Assembly: GCF_032118995.1 (NCBI RefSeq)
Contig: NC_092653.1
Span: 24,261,202 to 24,325,201 of the forward strand
Length of the DNA: 64,000 nucleotides
Direction of reading: 5' to 3'
Source: Asterias amurensis
Taxonomy: Eukaryota > Echinodermata > Asteroidea > Forcipulatida > Asteriidae
The first letter of the stretch is position 1; each line of letters opens with the position of its first letter. Shown here piece by piece: positions 22,085 through 34,466 of this stretch. Under the pieces are notes generated by a model. That model was not told the origin of the DNA. It did not search any database and saw only the letters and a list, made by a program, of their open reading frames with translations. Made by a program: the position numbers and the translations under genes.

Positions 22085-23450
22085 ACTCAAACATACCTTC
22101 GTCAAGTAAAGCAGGAACATAATGAGTAGTTCACGTCAAGGCAAGCCGTTTTGTGAAAAACTTGAAAGTAGAGATTATGTCGCCGTCTCAAGAGCAACAA
22201 TACTGGCGTCTTCAAGTGCAGGGGTTGTTTTCTACGTCAGAATGCTGTGAAGAAAGTCTGCAGTGGTCCAAGTCGTGCACGCACATGTTCGCTAGAAAAA
22301 ATAATATGAGTGAGACGTGGTCAATGTGATCGAAGGAACAGAACATTACTGTTGAAGAAGCCCAAAGATTAAAGTTTTGTTGCTCAAAAATTGGTGACTA
22401 AAACAAAATGTATATCATGAGTTGTACATGTACGATTGATGACACTTTTTGGCTACATAAAATAGCTCATACATGTATGACCTTGGTACTGAAAAAGTTA
22501 ATGTGAAACTCAGGAAGGTAAGTGAGAAATGAAAGAGATAAGTAAGAAAACTCATTTCTTTTCATTAAATCATAATGAGCCAGTTAACTCCTTTGTGACG
22601 AAATCCAGAAAATAAATGAAGTACAAAAATGATGTAAATGTACAAACTCGTACATACCTTCATCAAGTAAAAGCAGGATGAATAGTTCTGGTCAAGGAAA
22701 GCCATTTGGTAAAAACTTGAATAGTTGCCTTCCCAAGAGCAACAATACTGTCGGGCGTCTTCAAATGTAGGGGTTCTACGTCAGAATACTGTAAAGTAAT
22801 ATCGGCAAGATGTGTGCAGCTCCCTGTTCGCTAGAAAGAACAATACTATGAGAGGGGCTCGGTCAAGGTGAACAATGAATCAGAATGATGCTGTTGAAGA
22901 AGCACAAAGATTAATGTTGTTGTCAAAAAGTTGGTGACTCAAAAACATCTAAACTATCAGTCGTACATGTATGATTGATGATACTTTTTGGCTACATAAA
23001 ATAGATACATCTACGACTTCCATACTGATACAGTAAAATTAATATGAAACTTAGGGAGGTATGTGAGAACGGAAAAAGATAAGTAAGAAAATTCATTTCT
23101 TTTCTTTAAATGAACCAGTTAACTCCTCTGTGAGGAAATCCAGAAAATAAATGGTGCACAAAAATGATGTAAATGCACAAACTTGTACCCTCATCAAGTA
23201 CAAATGAGGAACACTATGAGAAGTTCACATCAAGGAAAGCCATTTGGTGAAAAATGACAGCTGTCAAGCGCCTGGGAGCATTTTTAATGGATTTGGCGCA
23301 ATATAAATGTTTAATATTATTATTATATCTTCAAATGCAGGGGTTCTTTTCTTTGTCGGAACATCTACAAGAGTCCAAACACATGCACTTCTCTGTTGGC
23401 TAGAAAGAACAATATGAAGGGGACATAGTCAAGGTGATCAAAGGAACAGA
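22085..23450 (-). repeat. Degenerate tandem duplication, unit about 560 bp, about 2.5 copies
   Basis: Blocks such as CATACCTTCGTCAAGTAAAG, CAAGAGCAACAATACTG and TTTTTGGCTACATAAAATAG recur near 22095, 22655 and 23185. On the minus strand each first block ends in a possible splice donor (GAAG before GTATG), but no frame is shared by the copies. Confidence 0.7.
23255..23330 (+). repeat. SINE 3' tail fragment with (ATT)n
   Basis: GGATTTGGCGCAATATAAAT followed by ATTATTATTAT is a common 3' end of tRNA-derived SINEs. A similar end is at 59940-59990 (GGGGCGCAATATAAATTTTA). Confidence 0.5.
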
Positions 23451-24416
23451 ACAATTCTTTTTAAGAAGCCCAAAGGTTTTGGAATTGGGCCAAGGTGCCA
23501 ACCTCCAATTCATTTACACATGTACCTAATATAATGGTAGTAACACATACCTGAGGCAGATGGGTTTCCTTGTCCGGACACCAGAAAGAGCCGATGACAT
23601 CCACAGCATATCATAGGTGAACTGCAAACTTAAAAGATGTGCTGCTGTAAATTTATAGTGCCCACCTATATCAAATCATACATGTATGGGTAATTTGATG
23701 GATACTCAGAGTACAGCAGAAATCAAAAATAATGTTTCTACCACGATTAAAATAAATGTTAATCTCAATATAAACATTTTCAGATAGTTGAAGACAAAAC
23801 TGAGAAAATTGAATACTTGTATCTGATTATCTACAATCATGTTGGTTTTTTTACTGTTCCAAATAACAGATTATTTTTATATCAAGCATGCAACTGTAAC
23901 TTCACCAAAGAAGAAATTACAAAATTCAAATGGTTTTGTAAAGTGTTTTTTCACGTTTGAACAAAACAAAGGAGAATATAAAAAAAGAGGAATTCAGCTG
24001 ATCCGAGGAAAAGTTGCATGCATATTATAAAGAAGTACCTGTTTTCTCTTGAAAGAAAAATTCATCTTGGATGCCATCACCAATGGTGTTGTGAGTGTTG
24101 TGGAGTAGCTGCCCCGGCTTACTCAGCCCTCAACAAAGGTGGGTGGAATAGTCTCTGCATTCTGTCTGTAAACATGGTGTCTGACCGAGTAACAAGGCAA
24201 ACTTAAGTTAATTGAAAACAATTGTCTGCATGCAGTCTGCCAGATAAAGTGTTAAGATAAAGTGTCCGACAAAGTGTTAATTAGAGGCAAAATAATCAAC
24301 CTTTCATGATAATTAAATATAACAATGCTTTGAAAATAATGAATCATGTTTTAGTTATACCACATGAAATGATGTACTTTTATCAACCAATAATGAAAGC
24401 ACTCAAAGAAATTGAG

Positions 24417-24540
24417 TGTGATAAATAATCAATTGTGATAAATAATCAATTACGTGATGAATAATCAAGTATGATGAATATTCAAGTATGATGAATATTC
24501 AAATATGATGAATATTAAGCTATGATGAATAATCAAAATA
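24417..24540 (+). repeat. About 17-bp AT-rich tandem repeat
   Basis: About seven copies of a unit like ATGATGAATATTCAAGT. Confidence 0.8.
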
Positions 24541-24792
24541 ACACAAACCTGTGTGCAAGTCATAATACTGCAAGTCAGCTTCATAAAGAGTTCTTGCACT
24601 GATGTCAACTCTTGAAGATAAGAACTACTGCATTTAAAAACTGCCAACACAATCATTGTTAAATTACCAACATAAAATAAATAGTTGTAACCAGATAACA
24701 ATGGACTGTTCTTTAACACAATCCTTAATCCCAAACTTTTCTTACTATTGCAAATGTCCATAGATGGAAAGTTTTAAGTTTTTAATAAGTTA

Positions 24793-25075
24793 ATAATTTT
24801 GCGGTAACAACATGCCAGGTAGAGTTTGTTCTGTAGAGAACTGTCTTGCTTTGCACTACCAACCATGCAGTAGATTTTGGGGGTTTTTCGGGAGACTTCT
24901 CAGTTCTGAAAAGAACTGTCCTGCTTTTTAAGTATTACCTGGTCAGAAGGTCGAAAATCGGCTGGTACTTTAGTTTGTGAAGGATCGTTATTAACAGCAC
25001 TAATGTATAGTGAGTTCTTGCTCTCAACGTTTCAACATGTAGCTTGCTCGAGTTGCGTCAGGAGACTGTTTTAAT
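24793..25075 (+). repeat. Dispersed repeat family G, copy 1
   Basis: Contains AGAGTTTGTTCTGTAGAGAA, CCTGCTTTTTAAGTATTACC, AGTGAGTTCTTGCTCTCAAC and GCTTGCTCGAG. The same landmarks occur inverted at 32320-32575. Confidence 0.6.
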
Positions 25076-25109
25076 CAAGTTTGTGGTTCCAGTATGATGA
25101 CTATTTACT

Positions 25110-25800
25110 AATACTCTAAGCACCTCTACCAAAAACTTCCACAACCCACCATACTCCAACAGTTTACGTACTGGAACAGTACGCAACCTATCATACTCCA
25201 ACAGTTTACTTAAAGGCAGTGGACACTATTGGTAATTGTCAAAGACTAGCCTTCACAGTTGGTGTATCTCCACATTATGTATAAAATAACAAAGTGAAAA
25301 TTTGAGCTCAATCGGTCATCGAAATTGAAAGATAATAATGAAAGAAAAAACACCCTTGTCACACGAAGTTGTGTGCGTTTAGATGGTTGATTTCGAGACC
25401 TCAAGTTCTAAATCTAAGGTCTCAAAATCAAATTCGTGGAAAATTACTTCTTTCTCGAAAACTATGGCATTTCAGAGGGAGCCGTTTCTCACAATGTTTT
25501 ATACCATCAACCTCTCCCCATTACACGTAATCAATAATGGTTTTATGCTAATAGTTATTTTGAGTAATTACCAATAGTGTACACTGCCGATAATAGAACA
25601 GTACAGTACACAACCCATCATATTCCAACAGTTTACGTACTAAAACAGTACACAACCCATCATATTCCAACAGTTTACGTACACAACCCATCATACTCCA
25701 ACAGTAGAACAGTACAACCCATTATACTCCAACACTTTACTTATTAGAACAGTACCCAACCCATCGCACTCCAACAGTTTACGTACTGGAATAGTAGACC
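25110..25800 (+). repeat. About 42-bp degenerate minisatellite split by a MITE
   Basis: CAACCCATCATACTCCAACA followed by GTTTACGTACTGGAACAGTA recurs before 25210 and again after 25590. MITE A copy 2 sits between the two halves. Confidence 0.75.
25211..25590 (+). mobile_element. MITE family A, copy 2
   Basis: Full-length copy with ends AAAGGCAGTGGACACTATTG and ACCAATAGTGTACACTGCC; inserted in the 42-bp minisatellite. Confidence 0.85.
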
Positions 25801-25879
25801 TACACAATCTATTTTTTATTTATTTATCAGTGGATGATTGAGGGGGAAATGAGGCTTAGTTGAAATGGTTGAAGGAAAG

Positions 25880-27840
25880 CTCAATGCTACTCAGTTGAAC
25901 TTGATGTGGTGTTTGTCTCTGTGATGCCTGGGGCCTGATACTTCAAAAAGCACTGGGCAAAGGTTGACCCCACAAACTGGACAGCCTCTTCTGGTTGTTT
26001 TTGCCAGCCCTGACTTGGTTGTGATGTTCTGTTGCCTGCCCCACTGCACCGTCTCGCATTTTTGCCAGGCATCTTGGTGGGGTAGTGGCCTCCAATGTTG
26101 TGGGCTGGTACATGTTCATAATGAGCCACGGGACGGCCATGGGATGATGCCTTTGGAGTAGCCCTGGATTAGATTAGTCGTCACTTCAAGGACAAACTTG
26201 GCATGGGTCATCTTATGGGGATGGTCTTGATCGTGATTTTTAGTGTCGCTGTCAATGGTTGGGTAGTGATGCTTATACGACAGCAAAGCGTTGACTCTTG
26301 CAATGTCGATTAGGAAAAACAGAATGAAACGCCACAATTGGGCACTTCCAAGCACACGCGTGGTATGATCGCAGGTAATCTCCCCTGTCCACGCCGCCCA
26401 TTGACTTTGTATAATCCAAAGCTTAACAACGAGCAGGGATGGTCGTGCGTTTTAGTCAGCCTGTTGCCTCATTGCACAGAATGTCTCCTGGAGGGATCAC
26501 ATCCGGAACCTGGAGCTCTATGGCAACATCCCCCCACTGAGTGAGAAGATCAAGGAGCGCCGTGTGCGCCTTGCTGGTTACTGTCTACGGCACCCAGAGC
26601 TACCAGCCAATAGAGTCATTGTGTGGGAGCCCACTCACGGCAGGCGTGGCCCCGGAAGACCCACCAAGACCATCCATGCTCAAGACCCTGATCGAGGATG
26701 CAGGAGTAGTCAACAAGGAGGAGCTAACCAGCTGTATGCAGGATAGAATTGTGTGGCGTGTCAGACATTGAGCCAGACTCAAACATGCGGCAACGCGACA
26801 ACTTGGGTCGACTGAGTGAGTGAGTGAGTGAGTATTGCCTCATCCGCACATTTCCTCTACAGAGTGTGGGTTGTTTGGTCTCTCCAGCCCTGATGTCCAG
26901 TGGAGAGTAATATCATCACCTGACTATCCTTCCACACTGTGGCAGTAAGTTGGCCATTCTGCCGAGTGTAAATGTGCCTCTTGGTGCCCTATTCAGTCGC
27001 TTTAATCTCAGGTTTCCATTTTTTGCTGTGAACTATCCATGCTACTACCTCTGACAGCTCCAGTCAGGCAAGTACGTTCGGCGTGCAACGACCGTGCAAG
27101 GCCCACTGATGTGAACCATTTGTCTGTGAATACATGGTGGTACACATTCAAGTGGTGCTGTGCAATGGTCAGTGCATTGTCGGTCAATGGCTGGTTGCTC
27201 AACATGAGGATGGATCATGACGTTCAGGAAGTAGCCGGTTGACGACTCTGCCAGAGCTGGATTTTAAATCTAGCGCGAATCGGCTTCAATGCCATACAAA
27301 AATTGTTACGCTGGCTTCAAAACCTCTGTAACATATCATCGCTTCAAAAGTTCCAGTTGGCTCGATAATTCTTGAGACATCGTCTTCTAATCTTGTCCAA
27401 CAAAGGCTGGAGGGGGTAAAGTGGATTGCTTTTCTTTGCCAGGTACATGTACCGATGGGCGTTGTCGCGGATGAGTTTGGGATCTCTAGCTGGGTCACTG
27501 CAGGCAATCTGTTGATTGAGAAGGTAAAAGGATTTCCATTTTATCGGTGTTGATATGAGTTTGTTTTGAAGCCCGCGATGTGATGACCAGTATAGTGCTT
27601 GTAGTCTTTGATGTAGTGCCGTTGACATTCGTCCATTTCACACTATGAGGAGGGAGGGAAAAACCTCAGGAAGTAGTTGATTGGAGACTTCTTTTTCTTG
27701 ACAGTTGGCTCCTGTGGCTTTTTCCCCTTGAAATCTCTGATTGTTATATTTACCAGGTTCTGTGTCCAGCCTTCCTTGTCTGGAGCATGATCAGCTTGGT
27801 ACACAGATGGAGGGTCTGGCTCATTGTCCGAATCTGGCTC
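25880..27840 (-). pseudogene. Decayed piggyBac-family transposase, with a nested LINE fragment
   Basis: Minus-strand pieces appear in the order of a piggyBac (DDE_Tnp_1_7) protein. KKKKSPINYFLRFF lies near 27680 and PLLDKIRRRCLKNY near 27370. YHHVFTDKWFTSVGLARSLH is near 27120, TATVWKDSQVMILLSTGHQG near 26930, and YTKSMGGVDRGDYLRSYHTR near 26390. RFILFFLIDIARVNALLSYK is near 26300, and a C-terminal region starts near 26080. Frameshifts and stops separate the pieces, so it is not functional. The protein order is interrupted at about 26464-26850 by a plus-strand LINE tail. An acidic, lysine-rich minus frame at 28190-28460 may be the N-terminal extension. Confidence 0.85.
26480..26834 (+). pseudogene. 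Non-LTR retrotransposon (LINE) 3' end nested in the piggyBac relic
   Basis: RNLELYGNIPPLSEKIKERR then VRLAGYCLRHPELPANRVIV then WEPTHGRRGPGRPTKTIHAQ is the typical tail of a LINE reverse transcriptase. A 1-nt shift is needed between parts. It ends in a (GAGT)n microsatellite at about 26812-26832, as many LINE 3' ends do. A short similar sequence on both sides (TTGCCTCATTGCACA at 26464, TTGCCTCATCCGCACA at 26835) may be the target-site duplication. Confidence 0.75.
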
Positions 27841-28189
27841 ATTGATTTTGTTTTTTTCTTGGTCGTTTCTTTCCCGTGGATTTTGTGGTTTCTTGGGTCC
27901 AGCACCCCCTTTTCATCCTCACTGTCTCACTCGTCCTCCTCTCCTGTGTCATCAGGTCTTGCCTCTTATTCTGATTACATGTGCTCTACATGTATCTCAT
28001 TCAAGGCCTGTATGCTTCGTTTTTGAAAGGGCAAGGGCGCCAAGGCATTTTGTCCTTGGTAAAAGGACACCCTATGAGGAATTGGTAAATTTCTACTGGA
28101 GCATTTCAAGGGCACGAAGGCAATGACCAGGGGGCATGTTGCCTCCGTGAAGTATCAGGCCTGTCATTCCCCTCATCTTCCCCCACATC

Positions 28190-28460
28190 CTCTATGGCTG
28201 ATTCCTCTCCTTCACACATTGGTGACTTTTCTCTAATTGCCTGGGCCATGGCATGTCTATGAAATCTTCCTTCTCGTACTCTATTGTTTCAACCAAAGCC
28301 CTGACACTTCTGGACATGCTGATACCAGCCTCAATTGCACTATTTTTTAAAGCACTCCTCACGCTTTCTTCTTCCTCTCTTTTGAGTTTATCCTTCAGCG
28401 CAGTACGGCTAATTGTGAAAGTGATGCCTTCACTTTCCCCTTCCTTTTCTTCTTTCACTT
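28190..28460 (-). other. Charged coiled-coil-like frame, unrecognised
   Basis: An open minus frame of about 88 codons rich in E, K and R. It may be the N-terminal extension of the neighbouring piggyBac relic, or chance. No motif decides it. Confidence 0.25.
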
Positions 28461-28559
28461 TCCCCTGTACCTTCTTCGCTCCCTTTTTCAGCTCTCTTGG
28501 TTTGTTTTTCTTTCATTTTTCCCATCAATGAGCTGACAAAATGTCCCTGTTTCACTTCT

Positions 28560-29100
28560 ACTTAAACTCTGCTGTAAACTTCATACGTCTCGAGATTTCA
28601 TGTTGACTCTGGTCAGTCAATGTCAGACTGAGGTACTACTCAGAAAACACCTTTATTTATAGCAGTTGCTGCTGTTGTTTTTAAATATTATGTAAGATTA
28701 CATCATGGTGACTTCATGTACTATTGATATCAAATATAATACAGGAGACCTCTTTAGGCAACGGGGAGGAAACTGCAAAATTTCACTCACTTGTGGGACG
28801 ACCACTTTCCCTCTCTGGAACATGAGTTCTCTGGCTTGACATACATGTAGTTATTATCGGATTCAACAGAGATCTGTGACAAGGTTCAAGATTGGGTCTA
28901 CTGTCTGGATAACGATGTGGAACAAAAAGCTTGTGAGGTGACCCAGAGCAATGTCTGATCAGCAAGCGGGAAAATTTCATTGAATTTCATTTCTGGAGTA
29001 GAATTACACAGAGTAATGCCACTTTTTATGGGCATCACTGTTAACTATCCTCTCATTAACCTGGGTTTGAGGACCAGCAGATGATATCATGTTTGCTATG
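28560..29100. other. No gene recognised
   Basis: No convincing ORF, exon or repeat in this spacer. Confidence 0.5.
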
Positions 29101-29103
29101 AAG

Positions 29104-30165
29104 TATGAAAGATTCTTGGTTGAATCCTAGATTCTTGGCTGAATCCTGAAGATTCTTGACTGAAACCTGAAGATTCTTGGTTGAATTCTGAAGATTCTTG
29201 AATGAATTCTGTAGATTCTTGGCTGAATCTTGAAGATTCTTGGCTGAATCGTGAAGATTCTTGGTTGAATCCTGAAGATTCTTGGTTGAAACCTGAAGAT
29301 TCTTGGTTAATACCTGAAGATTCTTGGTTGAATTCTGAAGATTCTTGAATGAATTCTGAAGATTCTTGGCTGAATCCTGAAGATTCTTGGCTGAATCCTG
29401 ACGACTCGACTTGGTTTAATCCTGAAGGTTCTTGGTTGAATAGTGAAGATTCTTGGTTGAAACCTGAAGGTTCTAGGTTGAATTCTGAAGATTCTTGAAT
29501 GAATTCTGAAGATTCTTGGTTGAATTTTGATGATTCTTGGTCGAATTCTGATAATTCTTGGTCGAATTCTGATAATTCTTGGTTGAATTTTGATGTTTCT
29601 TGGTTGAATTTTGATGATTCTTGGTTGAAGTTTGATGATTCTTGATTGAGTTTTGATGTTTCTTGGTCGAATTCTGATGTTTCTTGGTCGAATTTTGATA
29701 ATTCTTGGTTGAATTTTGATGTTTCTTGGTTGAATTTTGATGATTCTTGATGGAATTCTGATAATTCTTGGTCGCATTCTTATAATTCTTGGTTGAATTT
29801 TGATGTTTCTTGGTTGAACTTTGATGTTTCTTGGTTGAACTTTGATGATTCTTGATTGAGTTTTGATGTTTCTTGGTCGAATTCTGATGTTTCTTGGTCG
29901 AATTTTGATAATTCTTGGTTGAATTTTTATGTTTCTTGGTTGAATTTTGATGATTCTTGATGGAATTCTGATAATTCTTGGTCGCATTCTTATAATTCTT
30001 GGTTGAATTTTGATGTTTCTTGGTTGAACTTTGATGTTTCTTGGTTGAACTTTGATGTTTCTTGGTTGAACTCTGAAGATTCCTGGTTGAATCCTGAATA
30101 TTCTTAGTTGAATTATGATAACTCTTGGTTGAATCCTGAAGATTCCTGGTTGAATCCTTGGAAGT
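29104..30165 (+). repeat. 21-bp minisatellite, about 50 copies
   Basis: The unit is GATTCTTGGTTGAATTCTGA plus A, 21 bp or 7 codons. Blocks of units are duplicated (29640-29790 and 29845-29990 are nearly identical). A minus frame of 226 codons is open (repeat such as RIIKIQP) only because the unit is a multiple of three. Confidence 0.92.
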
Positions 30166-30167
30166 GT

Positions 30168-30390
30168 CGTGGCGGAGCGGTTAAGAACACCGAATTCAAA
30201 CTCTGGTGTTTCTGATCAGCAGAGTGTGGGTTTGAATCCCGAGTCGTGACACTTGTGTCCTTAAGCAAGACACTTCACCATTGCTTCCTCCTTCGGATGG
30301 GACGTTAAGCCGTTGGTCCCATGTGTTATTTAACGCATGTAAAAGAACCCAGTGCACTTATCGAAAAGAGAAGGGGTTTGCATTCAAGAC
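30168..30390 (+). mobile_element. tRNA-Leu-derived SINE with conserved central domain (family S1), 3'-truncated
   Basis: The head GTGTCGTGGCGGAGCGGTTA with B-box GGTTTGAATCCC is a tRNA-like Pol III promoter. It is followed by TTAAGCAAGACACTTCACCA, GGATGGGACGTTAAGCCGTT and AAAGAACCCAGTGCACTTAT. This central domain is shared by a broad animal SINE superfamily. Other copies are at 38640-39088 (minus) and 52265-52745 (plus). The usual 3' end (CACCTTGTAAACC) is missing here. Confidence 0.85.
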
Positions 30391-30394
30391 TATC

Positions 30395-31022
30395 TTGACA
30401 TGCCATAAAAGGCTGCCATTCCACGGTATCGACGTCCAACTCAACAACACCATGAGAACCATCACTGGCGCCGTTCGAAGTACAACTGGACAGATTGGCT
30501 CCCAGTTCTGAGTACCATGCCCCTCCAGACATCCGAAGAGAAGTTGCCACATCCAGGTTGGTCAAAAGATCCGATCCAACCCTGAGCTCCCTCTCCTCAG
30601 AGACCTTGACTTCTACCCATAGGCCTAAACTTAAATCTAGAAATCCAATCTGGTCCATTGTCCTGGACAGTGCAGAGACCGCAGAAGATCTATGGCGCAT
30701 ACTGTGGCAAGACCATACCAACATCTCGCATAAGTTCCTGGTCGCTGACCCCACTTTTTAGCTGCCGGGAATGGCCCTCTCCCTCAGCAGATGGTGCCTC
30801 TTGAACCGGTTCCGTACGGACGCAGGGCCATGTCGCAGCAGTCTACACAAGTGGGGTTACCTTGCATCTCCACTTTGTGATTGTAGTGAACCCCAGTCGA
30901 TGCGCCACATGATAGATGACTGCCCACTCTCTCACCTTGATGGTGGCATCGAAGCCGTTCACCTGGCTGAGGATCTAGCTAGAAAGGTTCCTGGCTTACG
31001 GACTAAAATGAGATCTGCATAG
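30395..31022 (+). pseudogene. LINE reverse-transcriptase C-terminal fragment
   Basis: It reads IDVQLNNTMRTITGAVRST, then (frameshifted) LSTMPLQTSEEKLPHPG or the parallel frame ending NISHKFLVADPTF. Then come LNRFRTDAGPCRSSLHKWGY and CDCSEPQSMRHMIDDCPL. The CxC...H...C knuckle and LHKWG are typical of the end of LINE ORF2 proteins. Stops and frameshifts make it a 5'-truncated dead copy; a (CAT)n stretch follows at 31030. Confidence 0.75.
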
Positions 31023-31044
31023 CATACGACATCATCATCATCAT

Positions 31045-32310
31045 TCCACAGTATACCAAGTGGAGCTTATTCCACATGGATTTTTCAGAGGTCCACAGCA
31101 GAATCTACATTTTGTTTTCCTGTAGGTAGGCCTATTTTCTTTGCTGTGGTTGATTCCAACATCAATGTGTGGGTGTTTGTAATCTGGACTGAATGGCTTG
31201 CACTACCGTCCTTCACATCTGATTAGATGTTTGCAATGTTTGTGCATATAGACATTTATCAATTAATCAAAATAGATAATTGCATCCATCAAAAACATGT
31301 TCAAGTGCACTTAGTCAAAGTTGTACAATTTAAAGACATGTTACTTACTACATGCCTAAACCAATGTATTTTGAGTATTTTCAAAAAAACTCTCATTCCA
31401 TAAACACAGATGGCACTTTTGTAAATGCATGGGGGAAATATAAATTTTATTCCATTTTTATCCAGGAATTTGAGAAAAGAATATGAGAAAGGTGTACGAT
31501 GTGAAAGGTGATGTTTATTGGCTCAAGGCCATCGATGGCTATGTAATTGAACGAGGAGTTTGAAATGGATGTACAGTGCTTACATTTCATCTTAGTTGTA
31601 AGTAGTAAAAAATTGTACCTTATTTATGAGTGTGTGAAAGTAAGTTCAACTTGTTGTGATCGCTGCCATTATTACTTCAGAAAGATACAATTATGAAAAT
31701 TTATATTTAAAATCTGGGCTATCAATCCTGGGGGCAAGTTAAATGCAGTTTATAATACAAGCATGGTACATGTAGGCCACCAACATAACACGAAAAGCTA
31801 AAATGGCGAGACCTACGTATGAAAACAACTTTTGAAGCAAAAATCATGTGTGATAATTGTTTCACACTTATGATTCTGGGAGGTGGGGGACCACACATAA
31901 CGTCGTTTGATAACTAATTTGAAAATATGACAGAAGAATATTTGAAATAAATGTAAACTCATTCCCTCAAACATCAAAGCAAGGAATATGATGGGAAAAA
32001 CAACAAAAAACATTTACTTTACCATTACTCTCCATGGTATCTTTCTCAGCAACGATAATCATGAAGACAGTTGAGGTTGCACATGTGTTGTCACTATTTA
32101 ATAATCGCACTTATCAAGGATCCTCAAACAGTGCAGTTCAAACGTAATCTTGCTTCTTAAAGTCTACAGCTGTGCACATTGGTTGGCTTTATGGTCAAAA
32201 CTTCACGCAGCCCTTGCCCCAACTATATTTCTCCTGCCCTCTCTCCTTTGCTCTCCAGCACTCTATCAGTCATCCTAAAATTCACAAATAGATAAAAGGA
32301 AAAAAGAGTA
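31045..32310. other. No gene recognised
   Basis: AT-rich unique-looking sequence. No splice-framed conserved exon was seen. Confidence 0.5.
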
Positions 32311-32319
32311 CAAAAGAAA

Positions 32320-32575
32320 CTGTCCGACCACTACTGACGATGACTAGAGCAAGCTAGTCAAAACATTGAGACCAATTAAGAACTCACTCCACGGTAGTGC
32401 AGTTAATATCGATCCTACAAGCTATATACTTAGACCCAGCTGATTTTCTACCTTCCGCCCAGGTAGTTAAAAAGCAGGACATGTAGTTCTTTTCATTGGT
32501 AGTAGAATATATAGCAAGACAGTTCTCTAAAGAACAAACTCTACTTGGCAAGTAGACACACACATGGTGTTAACG
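32320..32575 (-). repeat. Dispersed repeat family G, copy 2
   Basis: Carries CTAGAGCAAGCTAGTCAAAA, AAGAACTCACTCCAC, TAGTTAAAAAGCAGGACATG and TTCTCTAAAGAACAAACTCT, the inverse of landmarks at 24793-25075. Confidence 0.6.
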
Positions 32576-32757
32576 CACACCATCACCAATTGTAATCTCA
32601 ACTTAAAAGTAAAATATTGAGTCGGACGGGCTAAAAACATTTTAGTAATCAAAACAAGCATCAATCAGTGTCTAGTAATGAGTCACTTACATTGAATGAA
32701 AAAAATGGGCATCATTTCTCTACTAATACATGTAGGCATACCATAACTGGAAAACGC

Positions 32758-32925
32758 TTCTTTTTAATGTTTGCCACCCATTTTATATAAAAACATCATA
32801 CCATCACTAAAGCCCTATTAGTGAGGACAGTCTGTGCACACTAATAAATAGGGCTTTAATGGTGTGACATTTTAATATAAAAAGGGTGCATGGCAAACAT
32901 TAAAAAGAAGAGTTTTGTTAGGCTT
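32758..32925. mobile_element. Short foldback element
   Basis: CTTCTTTTTAATGTTTGCCA and its complement TGGCAAACATTAAAAAGAAG bracket an inner palindrome (AAAGCCCTATTAGTG and CACTAATAAATAGGGCTTT). Confidence 0.8.
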
Positions 32926-32929
32926 TTTT

Positions 32930-34370
32930 CCTCATGCACATTCTAAATTTTTCAGGCAGAATTTTCTTTGCAAAGAGCACAAGACAAATGGCACTGTATG
33001 TAATAACTAGGGATCGTCTTCAAGATGATTAGCCTATAATTGTATTTGTAGCATAGGAATGTTGGACAGACATTTCATCCATAAATTGCAGGAAAGGCAT
33101 ATTAATATAAAAAGAGTGCAACAAATTTGACCCCTTGGGCCTATCCCAGTAAGGAATGCTATCCCAGTAAGGAATGTTTCCAGGCAAAACCAAAGCAACT
33201 GTGTGGGTACTCAAGAAACTATAGAGAATTATCTTGGAAGACATATCGGACAGATAGGCCCATGTGTCACACTGTCTGTCCATGTTCAACAAACAAAATT
33301 CATACCGTCTTAAAAACCTAAAAGTTATCTTTGTTTTATAGATGACCACAGAAGGGGGCAACAGGTCTAAGCACCATTGTCCTACAATTAACTTTTGAGA
33401 TAAATAAATTAATTGATTATTTGTCTCATCACTTTCTGGTTACCAAAACAAAATGTCTGTACATGTTACAAACAATTATGTATCAATTATTTCTTCAATA
33501 ATAACACATTTACTGTTTGGTAAAGCACACACTATCATCAGCTGAGAATTGTTCAAAAGCAAACAAAATGAAGAGGAACTGTCTCTGTTGCCTTTTAATA
33601 GCATTGTTATAGCATGGAGGTAGGATTCATGGTTATAGCAACCCAAAAAACATTTTCCAAATATTTATTAAAATTTTACATCAAATTAACTAGGTATCCT
33701 CAGGAGAAATTCAATGGTGCAAACGCCACTGTCATGCTCGCAGCCCAGCCAGTTATCAGTCCCAAAAGTTTTCAATACTAATACTAATGTAATAGTATTT
33801 TACCAAAAAAATTATTTTACCAAAAAGGACCAATGAATGGACTGACCCACCTCAAAACAAGGGGAAGTATAGGCCTACATGTAGCTGTCAGTTCAAAATT
33901 ATTTGGTTTCTTTAAGAATGTTGTTACGTTAGACTAGTACAACAATGCCGTCCGTTCGTTGGCTCAAGCATGTGAAAACTGAAAGTTCATAAAAGCACTT
34001 TCCTCGTGTGAAAAATACGGGAACGAAATGTTCTTCGGTCTTCTTTTCCCTAAGGCTATATAGGTCATTCTGCAGCGCTATCATGAGCTACGAATTGTAC
34101 AGTAGTTACCCCTCAACTTTAATTTTATGTAAACTAATGAAAAACACACTAAAAACACGTTACAAAATACTTTTTCGATGAACTAAAATGTTTCAACTTA
34201 CCGCCACATGTACACCACGATTAGAAGGACTAGTTCAGGGCGTTACACTCGTAGGTAATGTACATATCTTAGAACTGGGGACCAGACTAATTCAGTCTTG
34301 CTTGGCGTAGGCCGAATGACATATTATTAGACTTGATAGTAGTCGCTGATCCCAATATTTGCATCATAGG
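32930..34370. other. No gene recognised
   Basis: A tandem duplication of 17-18 bp is seen at 33140-33175 (TATCCCAGTAAGGAATG twice). Otherwise no coding or repeat structure. Confidence 0.5.
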
Positions 34371-34375
34371 CGAAG

Positions 34376-34466
34376 CCCCCCCCCCCCCATAAAAAAGGGG
34401 GGGGGGTATGGAAAAATTAGTCTTACCGTCTGTTTTTTCATTTGTTGATTGGGGGGGGGGGGGGGT
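34376..34466. repeat. Poly-C / poly-G hairpin-forming cluster
   Basis: C13 at 34376-34388, G10 at 34397-34406 separated by ATAAAAAA, and G15 at 34451-34465. The first two can pair as a hairpin. Confidence 0.9.

Noticed and set aside
29307-29987. Basic repeat protein (RIIKIQP units) on minus
   Set aside because: It is a 21-bp minisatellite read in one frame.
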